53,648 bases of DNA, taken from the NCBI GenBank assembly GCA_040235555.1, contig JBECKZ010000179.1, positions 1 through 53,648 of the forward strand, written 5' to 3'. Below, one piece after another: positions 32,928 to 41,151 of this stretch. A program made the position numbers and the translations under genes. How positions within the stretch are numbered: the first letter of the stretch is position 1; each line of letters opens with the position of its first letter. The stretch is from RI-92 sp040235555. GTDB taxonomy: Bacteria; Pseudomonadota; Gammaproteobacteria; UBA6429; Thiohalophilaceae. The notes beneath the pieces were generated by a model, which made no database searches, had not been told where the DNA came from, and worked only from the letters and a program-made list of their open reading frames with translations.

Positions 32928-33109
32928 ATAGAATCACCATTGCTTTCAGTCGGGACAGAAACCTTCATCGGTCTGTGACTCGGCCCCGTATTCACAACGT
33001 TGAATGTCCGCTTTATTGGTCATGTAACGATTTCGATCGCTAACCTAGTAAGTCCGCTTCTGGCCGATAAGCGACAATTATATTTAGCTGTTATATTTTT
33101 CTGCCAGGT

Positions 33110-33919
33110 TCAAGGCAGAGGAATTTCTTTGGATTGTTTATCTGACAATTTACTTTTTGGTTTAGGACAGTTGGTGTCTACCGCCATAATTCGGACGTCA
33201 AAGGGATCGTAGCCTCTGCTGACAGGAACTCGCCAGCATTGACCGTGTATGCGCACTTTCAGGTAGTTATCTGTTTTCGCCAGGAGTTCAATCCCGGGTT
33301 GTTTGGCGATGGCACGCAGTAGTGCCTCTTCGTGTGCCTGGTTGCGGCGGGCCTGTTCCAGCCGTGCACGTAATGCCGGATCAAAGATCGTTGTCGCTTC
33401 CGGTCCGGACTGTTTCGATTCCAGTTGTTTCACGATACCCGGTGCCGCCTTGTAGGCCTCGTCGATCACTTCCTCTGCAGATTTGGATTTCCTGTGCGTT
33501 GGTGTGATGGGCGCGGTCGGCGGTGGGGCGCGTGTTACTTGTTTCCTGCTTGGCGCTTTGTGCCTTTGCGTTATCCGTTCTGGTGGTGCCGTTTCGAGCT
33601 GAATGTGCAGGGGTGGATACTTCTGTTCTGCGGTCAATGGTGGTCCGCTTAGCGGACTTGGCCACATCAGCAGTAACAGGTGCGCAATCACTGACAGCGC
33701 AAGGAATGTCAGCAGCAGGCGTGGGTTGTACGGTACAAACCTGGCGTACACGTGCGCCGCATCTGTTGCAACTGTAATAGTTGAATCGGATCCTTCCACT
33801 TTCTGTACCCGCCCTGGTAACCAAAGTGTGTAGACAGTTATTGTAAGACGATAACTCCATGGCGGTGGAATATTGTTGCGGCCGTGATAAAGCAGGCGAA
33901 AACAGCCACTTACCGTCAT
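33110..33919 (-). CDS. Proline-rich single-helix protein divergent from lexA
   Basis: A 269-residue protein. AGGAGATC precedes ATG 33919, supporting this start. One membrane helix lies at about residues 69-88 (LLLTFLALSVIAHLLLLMW), followed by a Pro-rich stretch (RAPPPTAPITPTHRK), a helical Gln/Arg region and a C-terminal domain with KVRIHGQCWRVPVSRGYDPFDVRIMAVDTNCP containing two cysteines. The layout resembles TonB or energy-transducer proteins but I cannot name the family. Its start is 19 bases from the lexA palindrome, so it is likely under the same control. Confidence 0.65.
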   Translation of the reverse strand: MTVSGCFRLLYHGRNNIPPPWSYRLTITVYTLWLPGRVQKVEGSDSTITVATDAAHVYARFVPYNPRLLLTFLALSVIAHLLLLMWPSPLSGPPLTAEQKYPPLHIQLETAPPERITQRHKAPSRKQVTRAPPPTAPITPTHRKSKSAEEVIDEAYKAAPGIVKQLESKQSGPEATTIFDPALRARLEQARRNQAHEEALLRAIAKQPGIELLAKTDNYLKVRIHGQCWRVPVSRGYDPFDVRIMAVDTNCPKPKSKLSDKQSKEIPLP

Positions 33920-33921
33920 GA

Positions 33922-33958
33922 TTGATCTCCTCTCAAAAGTTCTCTAAATTAGAGAACT
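33922..33958 (+). promoter_or_regulatory. lexA promoter with a perfect 21-bp operator palindrome
   Basis: At 33938-33958 lie arms AGTTCTCTAA and TTAGAGAACT around a central A, a perfect dyad that ends exactly at the lexA ATG (33959). TTGATC (33922-33927) and TAAATT (33945-33950) with 17-base spacing form a promoter whose start would fall on the ATG, giving a leaderless message. The palindrome is not of the E. coli CTGT-N8-ACAG type. Confidence 0.7.
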
Positions 33959-34555
33959 ATGGATACCCGTCTTTCCCCCCTTGAACAAAAGATCTACGGC
34001 TATATCCGCCGTTATTTGGCCCGCCACGGCCAGGGCCCGACCCTGCCGGAGATTGGCGAGGCCCTGCAACTGAGTTCCAAGGGTTCGCTGCACCGGTATG
34101 TGCAGGGCCTGATCGATAAGGGTTTTCTGGAACGCCCCGAGCGTAGTTGGCGTTCCCTGCGCGTGTTGCAACCGACCCGGAGTCTGCCTTTGTTGGGTCG
34201 GATCGCGGCGGGTAAACCCATCGAGGCCATTCCCAATCATGACGAAATTAATTTGCCCGAGATGTTACTAGGCAAGGATCGCTTCGCCTTGCGCGTGAAA
34301 GGCGACTCCATGTGTGATGCCGGGATCCTCGATGGCGATACCGTGATCGTGAAACAAACCAGCACGGCGAAAAACGGCGACATCGTGGTGGCGCTGATCG
34401 ATAACGATGAGGCAACGCTCAAATACTTCAAACGCCTCGCTAACAAACACATCCAGCTCATCCCGGCGAACAGCCGGCTCGAACCGATGACGTACCCGGC
34501 GGAGCGGATCCAGATTCAGGGAGTGGTCGTTGGTCAGCTACGGACCTACGACTGA
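33959..34555 (+). CDS. lexA: LexA-family SOS repressor
   Basis: A 198-residue repressor and self-cleaving peptidase. Residues 1-65 are the winged helix (LPEIGEALQLSSKGSLHRYVQGLIDKGFL), whose recognition helix differs from E. coli LexA, fitting the different operator. The cleavage site is A84-G85 (RIAAGKP). The S24 domain shows catalytic S117 (VKGDSMCDAG) and K154 (EATLKYF). RecA-stimulated cleavage should release the operator. It overlaps the Y-family polymerase by one base (TGATG) and so forms an SOS operon with it. No ribosome binding site is seen before the ATG. Confidence 0.88.
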   Translation: MDTRLSPLEQKIYGYIRRYLARHGQGPTLPEIGEALQLSSKGSLHRYVQGLIDKGFLERPERSWRSLRVLQPTRSLPLLGRIAAGKPIEAIPNHDEINLPEMLLGKDRFALRVKGDSMCDAGILDGDTVIVKQTSTAKNGDIVVALIDNDEATLKYFKRLANKHIQLIPANSRLEPMTYPAERIQIQGVVVGQLRTYD

Positions 34556-35817
34556 TGCCACGCTGGGAACGCATGATCGCGTTGGTGGACATGAACGCTT
34601 TCTTTGCGTCCATCGAGCAACTGGATTTTCCGCAGCTGCGCGGCAAGCCGGTCGCGGTGACCAACGGTGTGGTGGGCACCTGCGTCATTACCTGTTCCTA
34701 TGAAGCACGCGCCCATGGCGTGAAGACCGGCATGCATTTGAAACAGGCACGTCAGTTGTGCCCAAGGATCATTCAACGTCCGGCACGCCCGGAACGTTAT
34801 GCTGAGATCTCGACCCGCTTAATGACCAGCCTGGAACTGTTTACTCCGGACATCGAAATCTTTTCCGTGGACGAGGCGTTTCTGGATTTTACCCGCTGCT
34901 GGCGTTTGTATAAGGAACCTTATCCACTGGCACTGGCCATTCAGCGCCATGTCCTGGATATCTCTGGTTGCACCTGTTCGATCGGCATCAGCGGCGACAA
35001 GACCACTGCCAAGTTTGCGGCGAAACAGAAGAAACCCAATGGCATCACCGTGATTACACCCTGGGAAGCCGAAGAAAGATTGCGCGATGTACCGGTGACC
35101 GAGTTGTGCGGGATCGCCGATGGCATCGGGCGGTTTCTCGCGGCGCGTGGCGTGTACACCTGCGGTGATATGAAACATTTGCCCATCGGCGTGTTGGCCA
35201 AACGATTCGGTAATCCGGGACGGCGCATCTGGTACATGTGTCAGGGCAAGGACTTTGAAAAATTGCACCCTGAGATCCCGCCGCCAAAAACCATTGGTCA
35301 CGGCAAGGTGGTACCGCCCAACACGCGCGACTATATGTTGCTGTTGATTTACCTGTTGCACATGAGCGAGAAGGTGGCGGCGCGCCTGCGTCGGCATCGC
35401 CTTGCGGCCAAAACCTTTTTTGTCGGCCTGCGTGCGCGCGAGGACTGGATCGCCAATCACTATGCCTGTGCCACACCGGTGAACGATGGGCGTGAGATCT
35501 TTCACCTGAGCCGGGATTTGCTCACCCATAGCTGGCACGGCGAAGGGATCTTCCAGGTGCAGGTTTGTGCGCTGGACCCACGACCTGTCGATAATCAACT
35601 GGAATTGTTCAGCGAGATCGATACCCGACGCCTGAGTTGTTTGCAGGCGCAGGACCGGATCAATCACCGCTATGGTGAATTCACGGTGATGCCGGCGCGC
35701 CTGCTCGGGCGTTCCACCATGCCCAATGTGATCTCACCGGCGTGGCGGCCGTTCGGTCATCGCCAGACGATTCAGGATGCGAATGCGGATGACGAAAATG
35801 AAATCGAGAGGAACTAG
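34555..35817 (+). CDS. Y-family DNA polymerase (DinB/ImpB-like)
   Basis: A 420-residue translesion polymerase. Motifs: IALVDMNAFFASIEQ with the first catalytic Asp, TCSYEARAHGVKTGM, FSVDEAFLDF with the SxDE catalytic pair, and GISGDKTTAKFAAKQKKPNG. Residues about 348-352 (QLELF) form a typical beta-clamp-binding motif. It is coupled to lexA, suggesting strict SOS control and a role in mutagenic lesion bypass. It looks closer to DinB-like cassette polymerases than to UmuC, and no imuB-dnaE2 partners are visible nearby. Confidence 0.88.
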   Translation: MPRWERMIALVDMNAFFASIEQLDFPQLRGKPVAVTNGVVGTCVITCSYEARAHGVKTGMHLKQARQLCPRIIQRPARPERYAEISTRLMTSLELFTPDIEIFSVDEAFLDFTRCWRLYKEPYPLALAIQRHVLDISGCTCSIGISGDKTTAKFAAKQKKPNGITVITPWEAEERLRDVPVTELCGIADGIGRFLAARGVYTCGDMKHLPIGVLAKRFGNPGRRIWYMCQGKDFEKLHPEIPPPKTIGHGKVVPPNTRDYMLLLIYLLHMSEKVAARLRRHRLAAKTFFVGLRAREDWIANHYACATPVNDGREIFHLSRDLLTHSWHGEGIFQVQVCALDPRPVDNQLELFSEIDTRRLSCLQAQDRINHRYGEFTVMPARLLGRSTMPNVISPAWRPFGHRQTIQDANADDENEIERN

Positions 35818-36328
35818 AGACGCGTCATCATAATTTGAGAGTCGTGCTCAAATTACGATGGGATAGAAAAATGATTTGATCGTCCACACACGACCCAAAG
35901 CGGACAGTCGTGCAGAAACCGCAGTATGCCACTTTTGTTGCAGACGCTGGCATACGAGACAATATTGTGTGGTTGAAGTAATCGTGAAAAGAAAAGGAAC
36001 TAGCCCAACAGGTTATCCAGCACGACCGCCAATTGCGACAGTCGCGACAAGTCGTGGCTTTCAGTCCGGCGCGACGCGGCATACCACTCTCACAGCGATA
36101 CGCATGCGCTTCCGGTATTCAGCGGGTGTCCTTGCTTTGCGCTTGATGCTCACAACCTGCATTGGATGGTTCTCGATCCAACGGAGACGAAGGGAACACA
36201 AACGGAACAATTGACGATTTTCCGCGCGGCGCGGGGTCAGATCCGCAAGCAGTTGGAAGCCTGGCATGGCATACTGCCTCGAAGCTGAAATATCATTAGC
36301 TGGGAAATCCGCTGACAGGAGAACGACG
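35818..36328. other. 511-base gap with hairpin and inverted repeats, no convincing gene
   Basis: TAATTTGAG (35831-35839) and CTCAAATTA (35847-35855) form a hairpin without a U tract just after the polymerase gene. One copy of the dispersed GCGGAC element is at 35897-35910. GTATGCCA near 35924 recurs inverted as TGGCATAC near 35948. Open frames here have unusual composition and no ribosome binding sites, so I treat the region as non-coding or degraded. Confidence 0.5.
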
Positions 36329-36742
36329 ATGCTGGAATACGAAATCACTGCAAGACGTATCGACGCCCACGGCAGTGTGCTGCAATGCAAGGACGCCGAA
36401 CTGATCATCGATACCGATCTCAAGGGCAGGGCCGATGCGCTAAATCCTGCCGAGTTGCTGCTGGCTGCTATTGCCGCCTGCATTCTGAAAAACATGGAGC
36501 GTATCGCGCCCATGATCCAGTTCACCTATCGCGGCGTCACGGTCAGGGTGCATGGCGTGCGCCAGGATTCGCCGCCGAAGATGCTGAACATCAACTATGA
36601 GATCGAAGTCGACACCAACGAAAATGATCGCAAACTGGAACTCATGCACGAGAACATCAGCAAATACGGTACGGTGTACAATACCGTGGCGCCGGGCACG
36701 GAACTGACCGGCACGCTGCGCCGCACAGGTCATCTGGCATGA
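36329..36742 (+). CDS. OsmC-family protein
   Basis: A 137-residue protein starting at ATG 36329 with AGGAGAA 6 bases upstream. The OsmC fold is shown by ADALNPAELLLAAIAACILKNMERIAPM with the catalytic Cys (AAIAAC) in the central helix, and by VTVRVHGVRQDSPPKML and the C-terminal YGTVYNTVAPGTELTGTL, where the second Cys of true OsmC is replaced by Thr. It may be a thiol peroxidase or a relative of unknown activity. It converges with aioA across a hairpin. Confidence 0.8.
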   Translation: MLEYEITARRIDAHGSVLQCKDAELIIDTDLKGRADALNPAELLLAAIAACILKNMERIAPMIQFTYRGVTVRVHGVRQDSPPKMLNINYEIEVDTNENDRKLELMHENISKYGTVYNTVAPGTELTGTLRRTGHLA

Positions 36743-36806
36743 TGCATACGGGTCATCACCATGGCTCTCTGCAAGCAACCTGACCACAACTCAGTTCAGA
36801 GAACGT

Positions 36807-36830
36807 AGTCCTTGCCGGAATGCAAGGACT
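36807..36830. terminator. Shared hairpin between osmC-like gene and aioA
   Basis: AGTCCTTGC (36807-36815) pairs perfectly with GCAAGGACT (36822-36830) around CGGAAT. Only a weak U-rich stretch follows on the plus strand, and none on the minus strand, so it may act as an mRNA-stabilising or partly terminating structure for both genes. Confidence 0.5.
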
Positions 36831-36867
36831 TATATCTTCTGTATAGTTGATATTCAGTTTTGAATGG

Positions 36868-39345
36868 TTATAGGAATCGACGCCGCTTAAACGACACGGT
36901 ACGTTTGTACGCCTCCATATTTCCGACCCGACGGATATTAGCCCATGTGCCCTTGTAGTACGGCACCACATTGCGGTCAGTCCAGTTAGTGACGACGTCA
37001 CCGACCACACCATTGTCATAGCCAAACATCATGAACGCCTGTCCGGTTTGAATGTCCGGTTCCAGGTAGGCCATAGCGAAGGTTGAGCCGAAGTCATTGA
37101 ACACCTCCACGATGTCACCGGAAGTCACACCTAACCGCTTGGCATCTTCCGGGTTCATTTCCATTGGCGACATCGGGAAACGGTTGCGCCGAAATGCAAT
37201 GTAGCGGTCGTGATACGCGGTTTGCCAGATATGATTGGTGCGACCGTTGTTGACCCAGAACTTGTATTTTTTCTTTTCACGCTCCACCGTGGTAGGCAGC
37301 CCATTCCAGGGTGAAGGCAGGAAATGCGCCTTACCGTCGGCGGTACTGAACTTGCCATCGGTATACAGCATTTCGGTGCCGATCAGTTTGTTGTCCTTGA
37401 ATTCCTTGATCGGTAGTTGCACGCCATTGGTCCCCATTGTCCGCAGGCGTGCGTAAGTCGCCAGGTGGCCCGTGTCTCCGCCCTGGCTGTCAATTTTGAT
37501 CTTGCCCGCCATACGAAAGCCGTCGTTGAAGGCGTCTTCCTCATTTTTCCAGTCAAAGCCATCGAAGCGTTTGGCCATCTTTTGGTTGCCGGCCTTTTCG
37601 TACAGGCGTTTTAGTTCATTGGCAATATCTGCCGCGATTAGGCAATCGGGCCTGGCCACACCAGGCGGATCCATGAAACGTTCCGACAAACGCATACGCC
37701 GCTCGCCATTCATGGAAGTGAGGTTCATTTCACCGGGATGGGTGGCGGGTAACAGCAGGTGTGCCGCATCAGAGAACTTCACTTTATACAAATCAATGTC
37801 TACGACGAACAACCCGCCACGCTTGTCGACCGCATCGACAATGGCATCAATCAAACTTTCAGTGGAGCCACCGCGGGCACGTGCCATGGCCTGGCGCACG
37901 ATATCGGCACGGCGATACACCGCAGTGCGATACGCTTGGGCATTGAGGGTGGTTTGAAAAGCGTTGCAGGCCCAGACAGTCAGCATGCGACCTTTGCCTT
38001 TTATGATCTCCTGATCGATAAAAGGAGCGGGGCGCGGACCAGGGTAAGGGGGACGGGTGTAACCTTCCTGGTGCCCACCCATGCGTACCACACCGGTCCC
38101 GCGCCGACCGACATTGTGGGTGGCCAGGACCAAATCCACCAACGCCGATTGGATTCGGTAATTATCGTTGCCCCAGATGATGCCTTTCTCGTAGCCGTGC
38201 ATGGTGCGCGGCGGATGTCCGGATGGTTTGGGTTTGTAGGCCCAGTCAGCGGCCTTTTTAAGATCAGCAACACTAATGCCGGTGATTTTGCTGCACTCGG
38301 CGAGGCTGAGTTTATTGGCCTTGATCGCTGCATCGAAGCCGCTGGTGTGCGCCTTGATGAAATCCTTGTTATGCCAACCGCGTTCCACCACGTAAGTCAG
38401 TAAACCATTGAACAAGGCAGTATCCGTACCGGGTTTGATTGCCAGATGCAGCACATTGTCTTTGCCGGCCACATGTTCTGCTACTGAGACCGTGAGGCTG
38501 CGGCGTGGATCGACGAAGATAATCTTCCCGCGTTCAACGGTTTCCTGCGGGAACCACTTTTTCTTTTTGTCGACGTTGCCACCAGACAGGTTTGGCACCC
38601 AGTGTGCCAGGAAATAATTGGTCTGGGTTTCGTAAGCGTTCGCACCGATAGAGAAGATGACATCGGCAAGCTCAGCGTCCTCGTAGCTGTTGTTCAACTC
38701 GCCGATGCCCATGTCGCGTGTGGCATGGCATTCGGAGTTATAGGCCGGCCGATTGTGAATGCGTACCATCTTGGTTTGCAGGCCGCTGAAGATGAGCTTG
38801 CCGGTGCCCCAAGTGTTCTCAAAGCCACCGCCGGCGCCGCCATGATCAAAAAGATTGAACATTAACGCATCAGGCCCGTGTTTATCCAGGATACGCTTCG
38901 TGACGCCAGCATAGAGTTGCAAGGCGCGGTCCCAATCGATCTCCACCCAGTCATCCGCGGCAAACAACATCGGATACTTCAATCGCATTTCGCCGGGCAT
39001 GCTGCCAGCGGTATACATGACAGAAGCCATCTGGCCACCACGGGTAGAGGACAAGCCTTGGTTCACAGTACATTGTTTGTCCGGCACGATCATGATGTTG
39101 TAATCCATACCGTCGCGGTCACGAATGCGATTGACCATGGCCGGCGTCAAAATCGTTTGCAACGCGGGTAGTTGTTTGCGGAAATCCAGGCCGAGGGCAT
39201 TCTCATCAGGGGCTCTGCCGCCTTCGCGATTGGCCGGCCATTTATAGACGTGATAGCCGCAACCTACGATGCAGAAATGACAAGTCATATTGGTTTTCTG
39301 GGCATCCGTCGGTGGCAATGGGATGCGATCGGTAAATTTGCTCAT
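36868..39345 (-). CDS. aioA: Arsenite oxidase large (molybdopterin) subunit
   Basis: An 825-residue molybdoenzyme of the DMSO-reductase family, length typical of AioA. C22, C25 and C29 (MTCHFCIVGCGYH) are the CxxCxxxC ligands of the [3Fe-4S] cluster that characterises arsenite oxidase. Further landmarks are GGQMASVMYTAG, HNRPAYNSECHATRD, NAYETQTNYFLAHWVPNLSGGN and PATHPGEMNLTSMNGERRMRL. It oxidises As(III) to As(V) at a bis-MGD centre in the periplasm and passes electrons to the Rieske subunit. It has no Tat signal of its own and should hitchhike on AioB. AAGGAGG precedes ATG 39345. Confidence 0.95.
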   Translation of the reverse strand: MSKFTDRIPLPPTDAQKTNMTCHFCIVGCGYHVYKWPANREGGRAPDENALGLDFRKQLPALQTILTPAMVNRIRDRDGMDYNIMIVPDKQCTVNQGLSSTRGGQMASVMYTAGSMPGEMRLKYPMLFAADDWVEIDWDRALQLYAGVTKRILDKHGPDALMFNLFDHGGAGGGFENTWGTGKLIFSGLQTKMVRIHNRPAYNSECHATRDMGIGELNNSYEDAELADVIFSIGANAYETQTNYFLAHWVPNLSGGNVDKKKKWFPQETVERGKIIFVDPRRSLTVSVAEHVAGKDNVLHLAIKPGTDTALFNGLLTYVVERGWHNKDFIKAHTSGFDAAIKANKLSLAECSKITGISVADLKKAADWAYKPKPSGHPPRTMHGYEKGIIWGNDNYRIQSALVDLVLATHNVGRRGTGVVRMGGHQEGYTRPPYPGPRPAPFIDQEIIKGKGRMLTVWACNAFQTTLNAQAYRTAVYRRADIVRQAMARARGGSTESLIDAIVDAVDKRGGLFVVDIDLYKVKFSDAAHLLLPATHPGEMNLTSMNGERRMRLSERFMDPPGVARPDCLIAADIANELKRLYEKAGNQKMAKRFDGFDWKNEEDAFNDGFRMAGKIKIDSQGGDTGHLATYARLRTMGTNGVQLPIKEFKDNKLIGTEMLYTDGKFSTADGKAHFLPSPWNGLPTTVEREKKKYKFWVNNGRTNHIWQTAYHDRYIAFRRNRFPMSPMEMNPEDAKRLGVTSGDIVEVFNDFGSTFAMAYLEPDIQTGQAFMMFGYDNGVVGDVVTNWTDRNVVPYYKGTWANIRRVGNMEAYKRTVSFKRRRFL

Positions 39346-39356
39346 GTTCCGCCTCC

Positions 39357-39872
39357 TTACAACAGGTTGGCCTGGCGGCCATAGATCAGACCTTCCACCG
39401 CTACAGCAGTGATGGTCCCGTCTTTGTCGTTATATTCCAACACGATCCGCGGTAGGTTCTCGGTCGCTTGTCCATCGACCATTTGTCCTTCCATTTCCGG
39501 GTCGAAGATGCTGAAATGACAGGGGCATTTGAAGGTTCTAGCTTTTTCGTCGTACATCACAGGACAACCCATGTGCGTGCACAGGGTGCTGTAGGCGACG
39601 ATGTCTTTATCTGGACCGACCCCGCCGGGGACAGGTTGTCCGGTCTTGATCAATGCACAGGGTGAGGCTTCATCAGGGTAGGTAAAGGACACAAGCGCAC
39701 CAGGCTTAAGACCTTGTGCTTTACCGACGGCTTGTCTTGGATAGGGTAGTGTGGTTCGTCCTACCTCAACCGTCTGCTCAGCGCCAAATAGGTTACCGGT
39801 GGTCAGCGACGTGGCACCCGCTGCGATTCCACCGCTTAGTTTTAGAAAATTTCTACGCGAAATGTCGCTCAT
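39357..39872 (-). CDS. aioB: Arsenite oxidase Rieske subunit
   Basis: A 171-residue subunit. The twin-arginine signal is SRRNFLKLSGG (residues 5-15) with a hydrophobic stretch to about residue 30. The Rieske [2Fe-2S] ligands are C98, H100 and C116, H119 in the CTHMGC and CPCHFS motifs; C103 and C118 can form the usual stabilising disulfide. It accepts electrons from AioA and gives them to a c-type cytochrome or azurin, neither of which is encoded nearby. The start at 39872 has GGAGGAGAA. aioA begins 11 bases after its stop, the common aioBA order. Confidence 0.95.
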   Translation of the reverse strand: MSDISRRNFLKLSGGIAAGATSLTTGNLFGAEQTVEVGRTTLPYPRQAVGKAQGLKPGALVSFTYPDEASPCALIKTGQPVPGGVGPDKDIVAYSTLCTHMGCPVMYDEKARTFKCPCHFSIFDPEMEGQMVDGQATENLPRIVLEYNDKDGTITAVAVEGLIYGRQANLL

Positions 39873-40479
39873 GGTGAATTCTCCTCCTTGATTGTGAATT
39901 ATCAGTCAGTCAGCGAATCGACTGAATTTCACGAGATGCAAAATCACACTGGCTGAATAACCCCCCCCACATGGTCATGGGGTAGTCGAAGACTTTGTAT
40001 GGTTTTGCGATTAGGCAAAACAGGGAGAGCAAAACAATTTTTGGTTATAAAGCGAATGTTGTCAAACCGAATTGGAAATTAAAACTTTTTAAACCAACTC
40101 AAAGGCTCGGCTATTAACAGAGTAATTCACAAATTAAGCTTTAGTTATAAAAATTAGTATCATGGATATTTAGAACTGTCACCCATAAATGTTTTTAATA
40201 TCGCAAATCTCTAATAAAGTATTAACAGTAATATCTTTAGATTCGGACTGACTTTATCAAACCGATGGGAAGTTTATTAAACCATACAGCATATTTAAAG
40301 CGTTCACTATTGGTATAACAATAGTGCAACGTGGCCCACTCTCATCAGAATCGATCTTCGCAATTCCTAACATAAGCTGATGTCATTTTAGATTAAACGA
40401 CTGCTATTGGCCGGAAGCAGGCATTAAAATGCTCGAAATATACTTCTGCTAGGTACCCAAATTATGCTGGTGTATATGG
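39873..40479. promoter_or_regulatory. 607-base non-coding region upstream of aioBA
   Basis: AT-rich intergenic DNA with no gene seen. Nearest aioB is an imperfect hairpin CCCCACATG-GT-CATGGGG preceded by a run of C (39961-39982). Further out GTTTTGC (40002-40008) and GCAAAAC (40015-40021) form a perfect inverted repeat around GATTAG. A copy of the dispersed repeat is at 40398-40425. I found no convincing sigma-54 -24/-12 site, and no aioX/aioS/aioR regulatory genes are present in the window. Confidence 0.5.
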
Positions 40480-41121
40480 TTAGCGATGTAACGGCGCCAT
40501 GCACTGCGGTCCTTCATGCCGCGCATTGTCCACCCATGGATCGCATGCGTAGATGATGAGGTCTTGCTGTGATGGCACCATTAAATCGTACAGCGTTTGT
40601 TTGTCGTCACTCTCCAGCCAGGTATGCGCCTGGGCAGGATCAAGAATGACCGGCATGCGATGATGGAATTCGTTGATTGCCGGTGTCGGATCCGTGGTGA
40701 TGACGTTGAATTGATACAGTTGTTTTTCCGGGTTACGTTTGTAGATCCCGGCCAGCAACAGGACATCGTCCGACGTGTGAATACAAAAGCGAGTTTTAAT
40801 ATCTTTGTAGGCCGGGCGCGCCTTGGGGTCCGGCCATTCATAAAAGCGGTTGGCCGGGACGATACAACGCTGGTGCAGCAACAGGTCCTGCAAATGTGGT
40901 TTGCTTTTGATCGTGGCTGCCTTGGAATTGGGATGGCGGAACTTGCCGAATTCGATGCTCCACTGGCCCTCCAGCCGGGTGGTGGGCGTGGTGATAATCG
41001 GTAACAACGACTGCGGCGGCACGTTGTATTGCGGCGGCCGGGCAGGATAGCTGGGCAAGCCCAGCTCCTGCAGGAAGATATCGATCTTCTCCGGGTCGTA
41101 GATGTTAAGACGGCCGCACAC
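40480..41121 (-). CDS. Divergent SRAP (YedK/HMCES-like) protein
   Basis: A 213-residue protein starting at GTG 41121. The catalytic Cys is the second residue (MCGR), which crosslinks abasic sites in ssDNA after Met removal. FYEWP holds the conserved Glu and FHHRMPVIL the conserved His. The usual NARAET motif, bearing the Asn that contacts the active site, is missing; the corresponding stretch reads SKAATIKSKP. The central segment is also shorter than in E. coli YedK. It may still shield abasic sites. Another SOS-related unit lies 5 kb away, but no LexA palindrome was seen here. Confidence 0.8.
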   Translation of the reverse strand: MCGRLNIYDPEKIDIFLQELGLPSYPARPPQYNVPPQSLLPIITTPTTRLEGQWSIEFGKFRHPNSKAATIKSKPHLQDLLLHQRCIVPANRFYEWPDPKARPAYKDIKTRFCIHTSDDVLLLAGIYKRNPEKQLYQFNVITTDPTPAINEFHHRMPVILDPAQAHTWLESDDKQTLYDLMVPSQQDLIIYACDPWVDNARHEGPQCMAPLHR

Positions 41122-41151
41122 GATGACACCCTAAAATAGAGGCAGTTGCTG

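Noticed and set aside
32998..33004. GTTGAAT as the R' box of a fifth attC after the lipoprotein gene
   Set aside because: It matches the box consensus, but there is no convincing R'' box or long self-complementary arm upstream, so the array is taken to end at 32217.
34819..35667. 282-aa open frame on the minus strand inside the Y-family polymerase gene
   Set aside because: It is fully antisense to a well-supported coding region, has no ribosome binding site and no family motifs; it arises from codon use of the real gene.
35876..36214. 112-aa plus-strand frame in the gap after the polymerase
   Set aside because: Low-complexity basic sequence, no ribosome binding site, spans a dispersed repeat, no recognisable motif.
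36061..36525. 154-aa minus-strand frame overlapping the OsmC-like gene
   Set aside because: More than a third is antisense to the OsmC-like gene; the remainder looks protein-like in places but has no start or homology I can name.
36797..36803. LexA-like half site AGAGAAC near the end of aioA
   Set aside because: Only a single half site is present, between convergent gene ends, with no promoter position to regulate.
39930..39960. Possible sigma-54 site upstream of aioB
   Set aside because: On the minus strand the GC-rich blocks do not match TGGCAC with the required spacing to TTGC.
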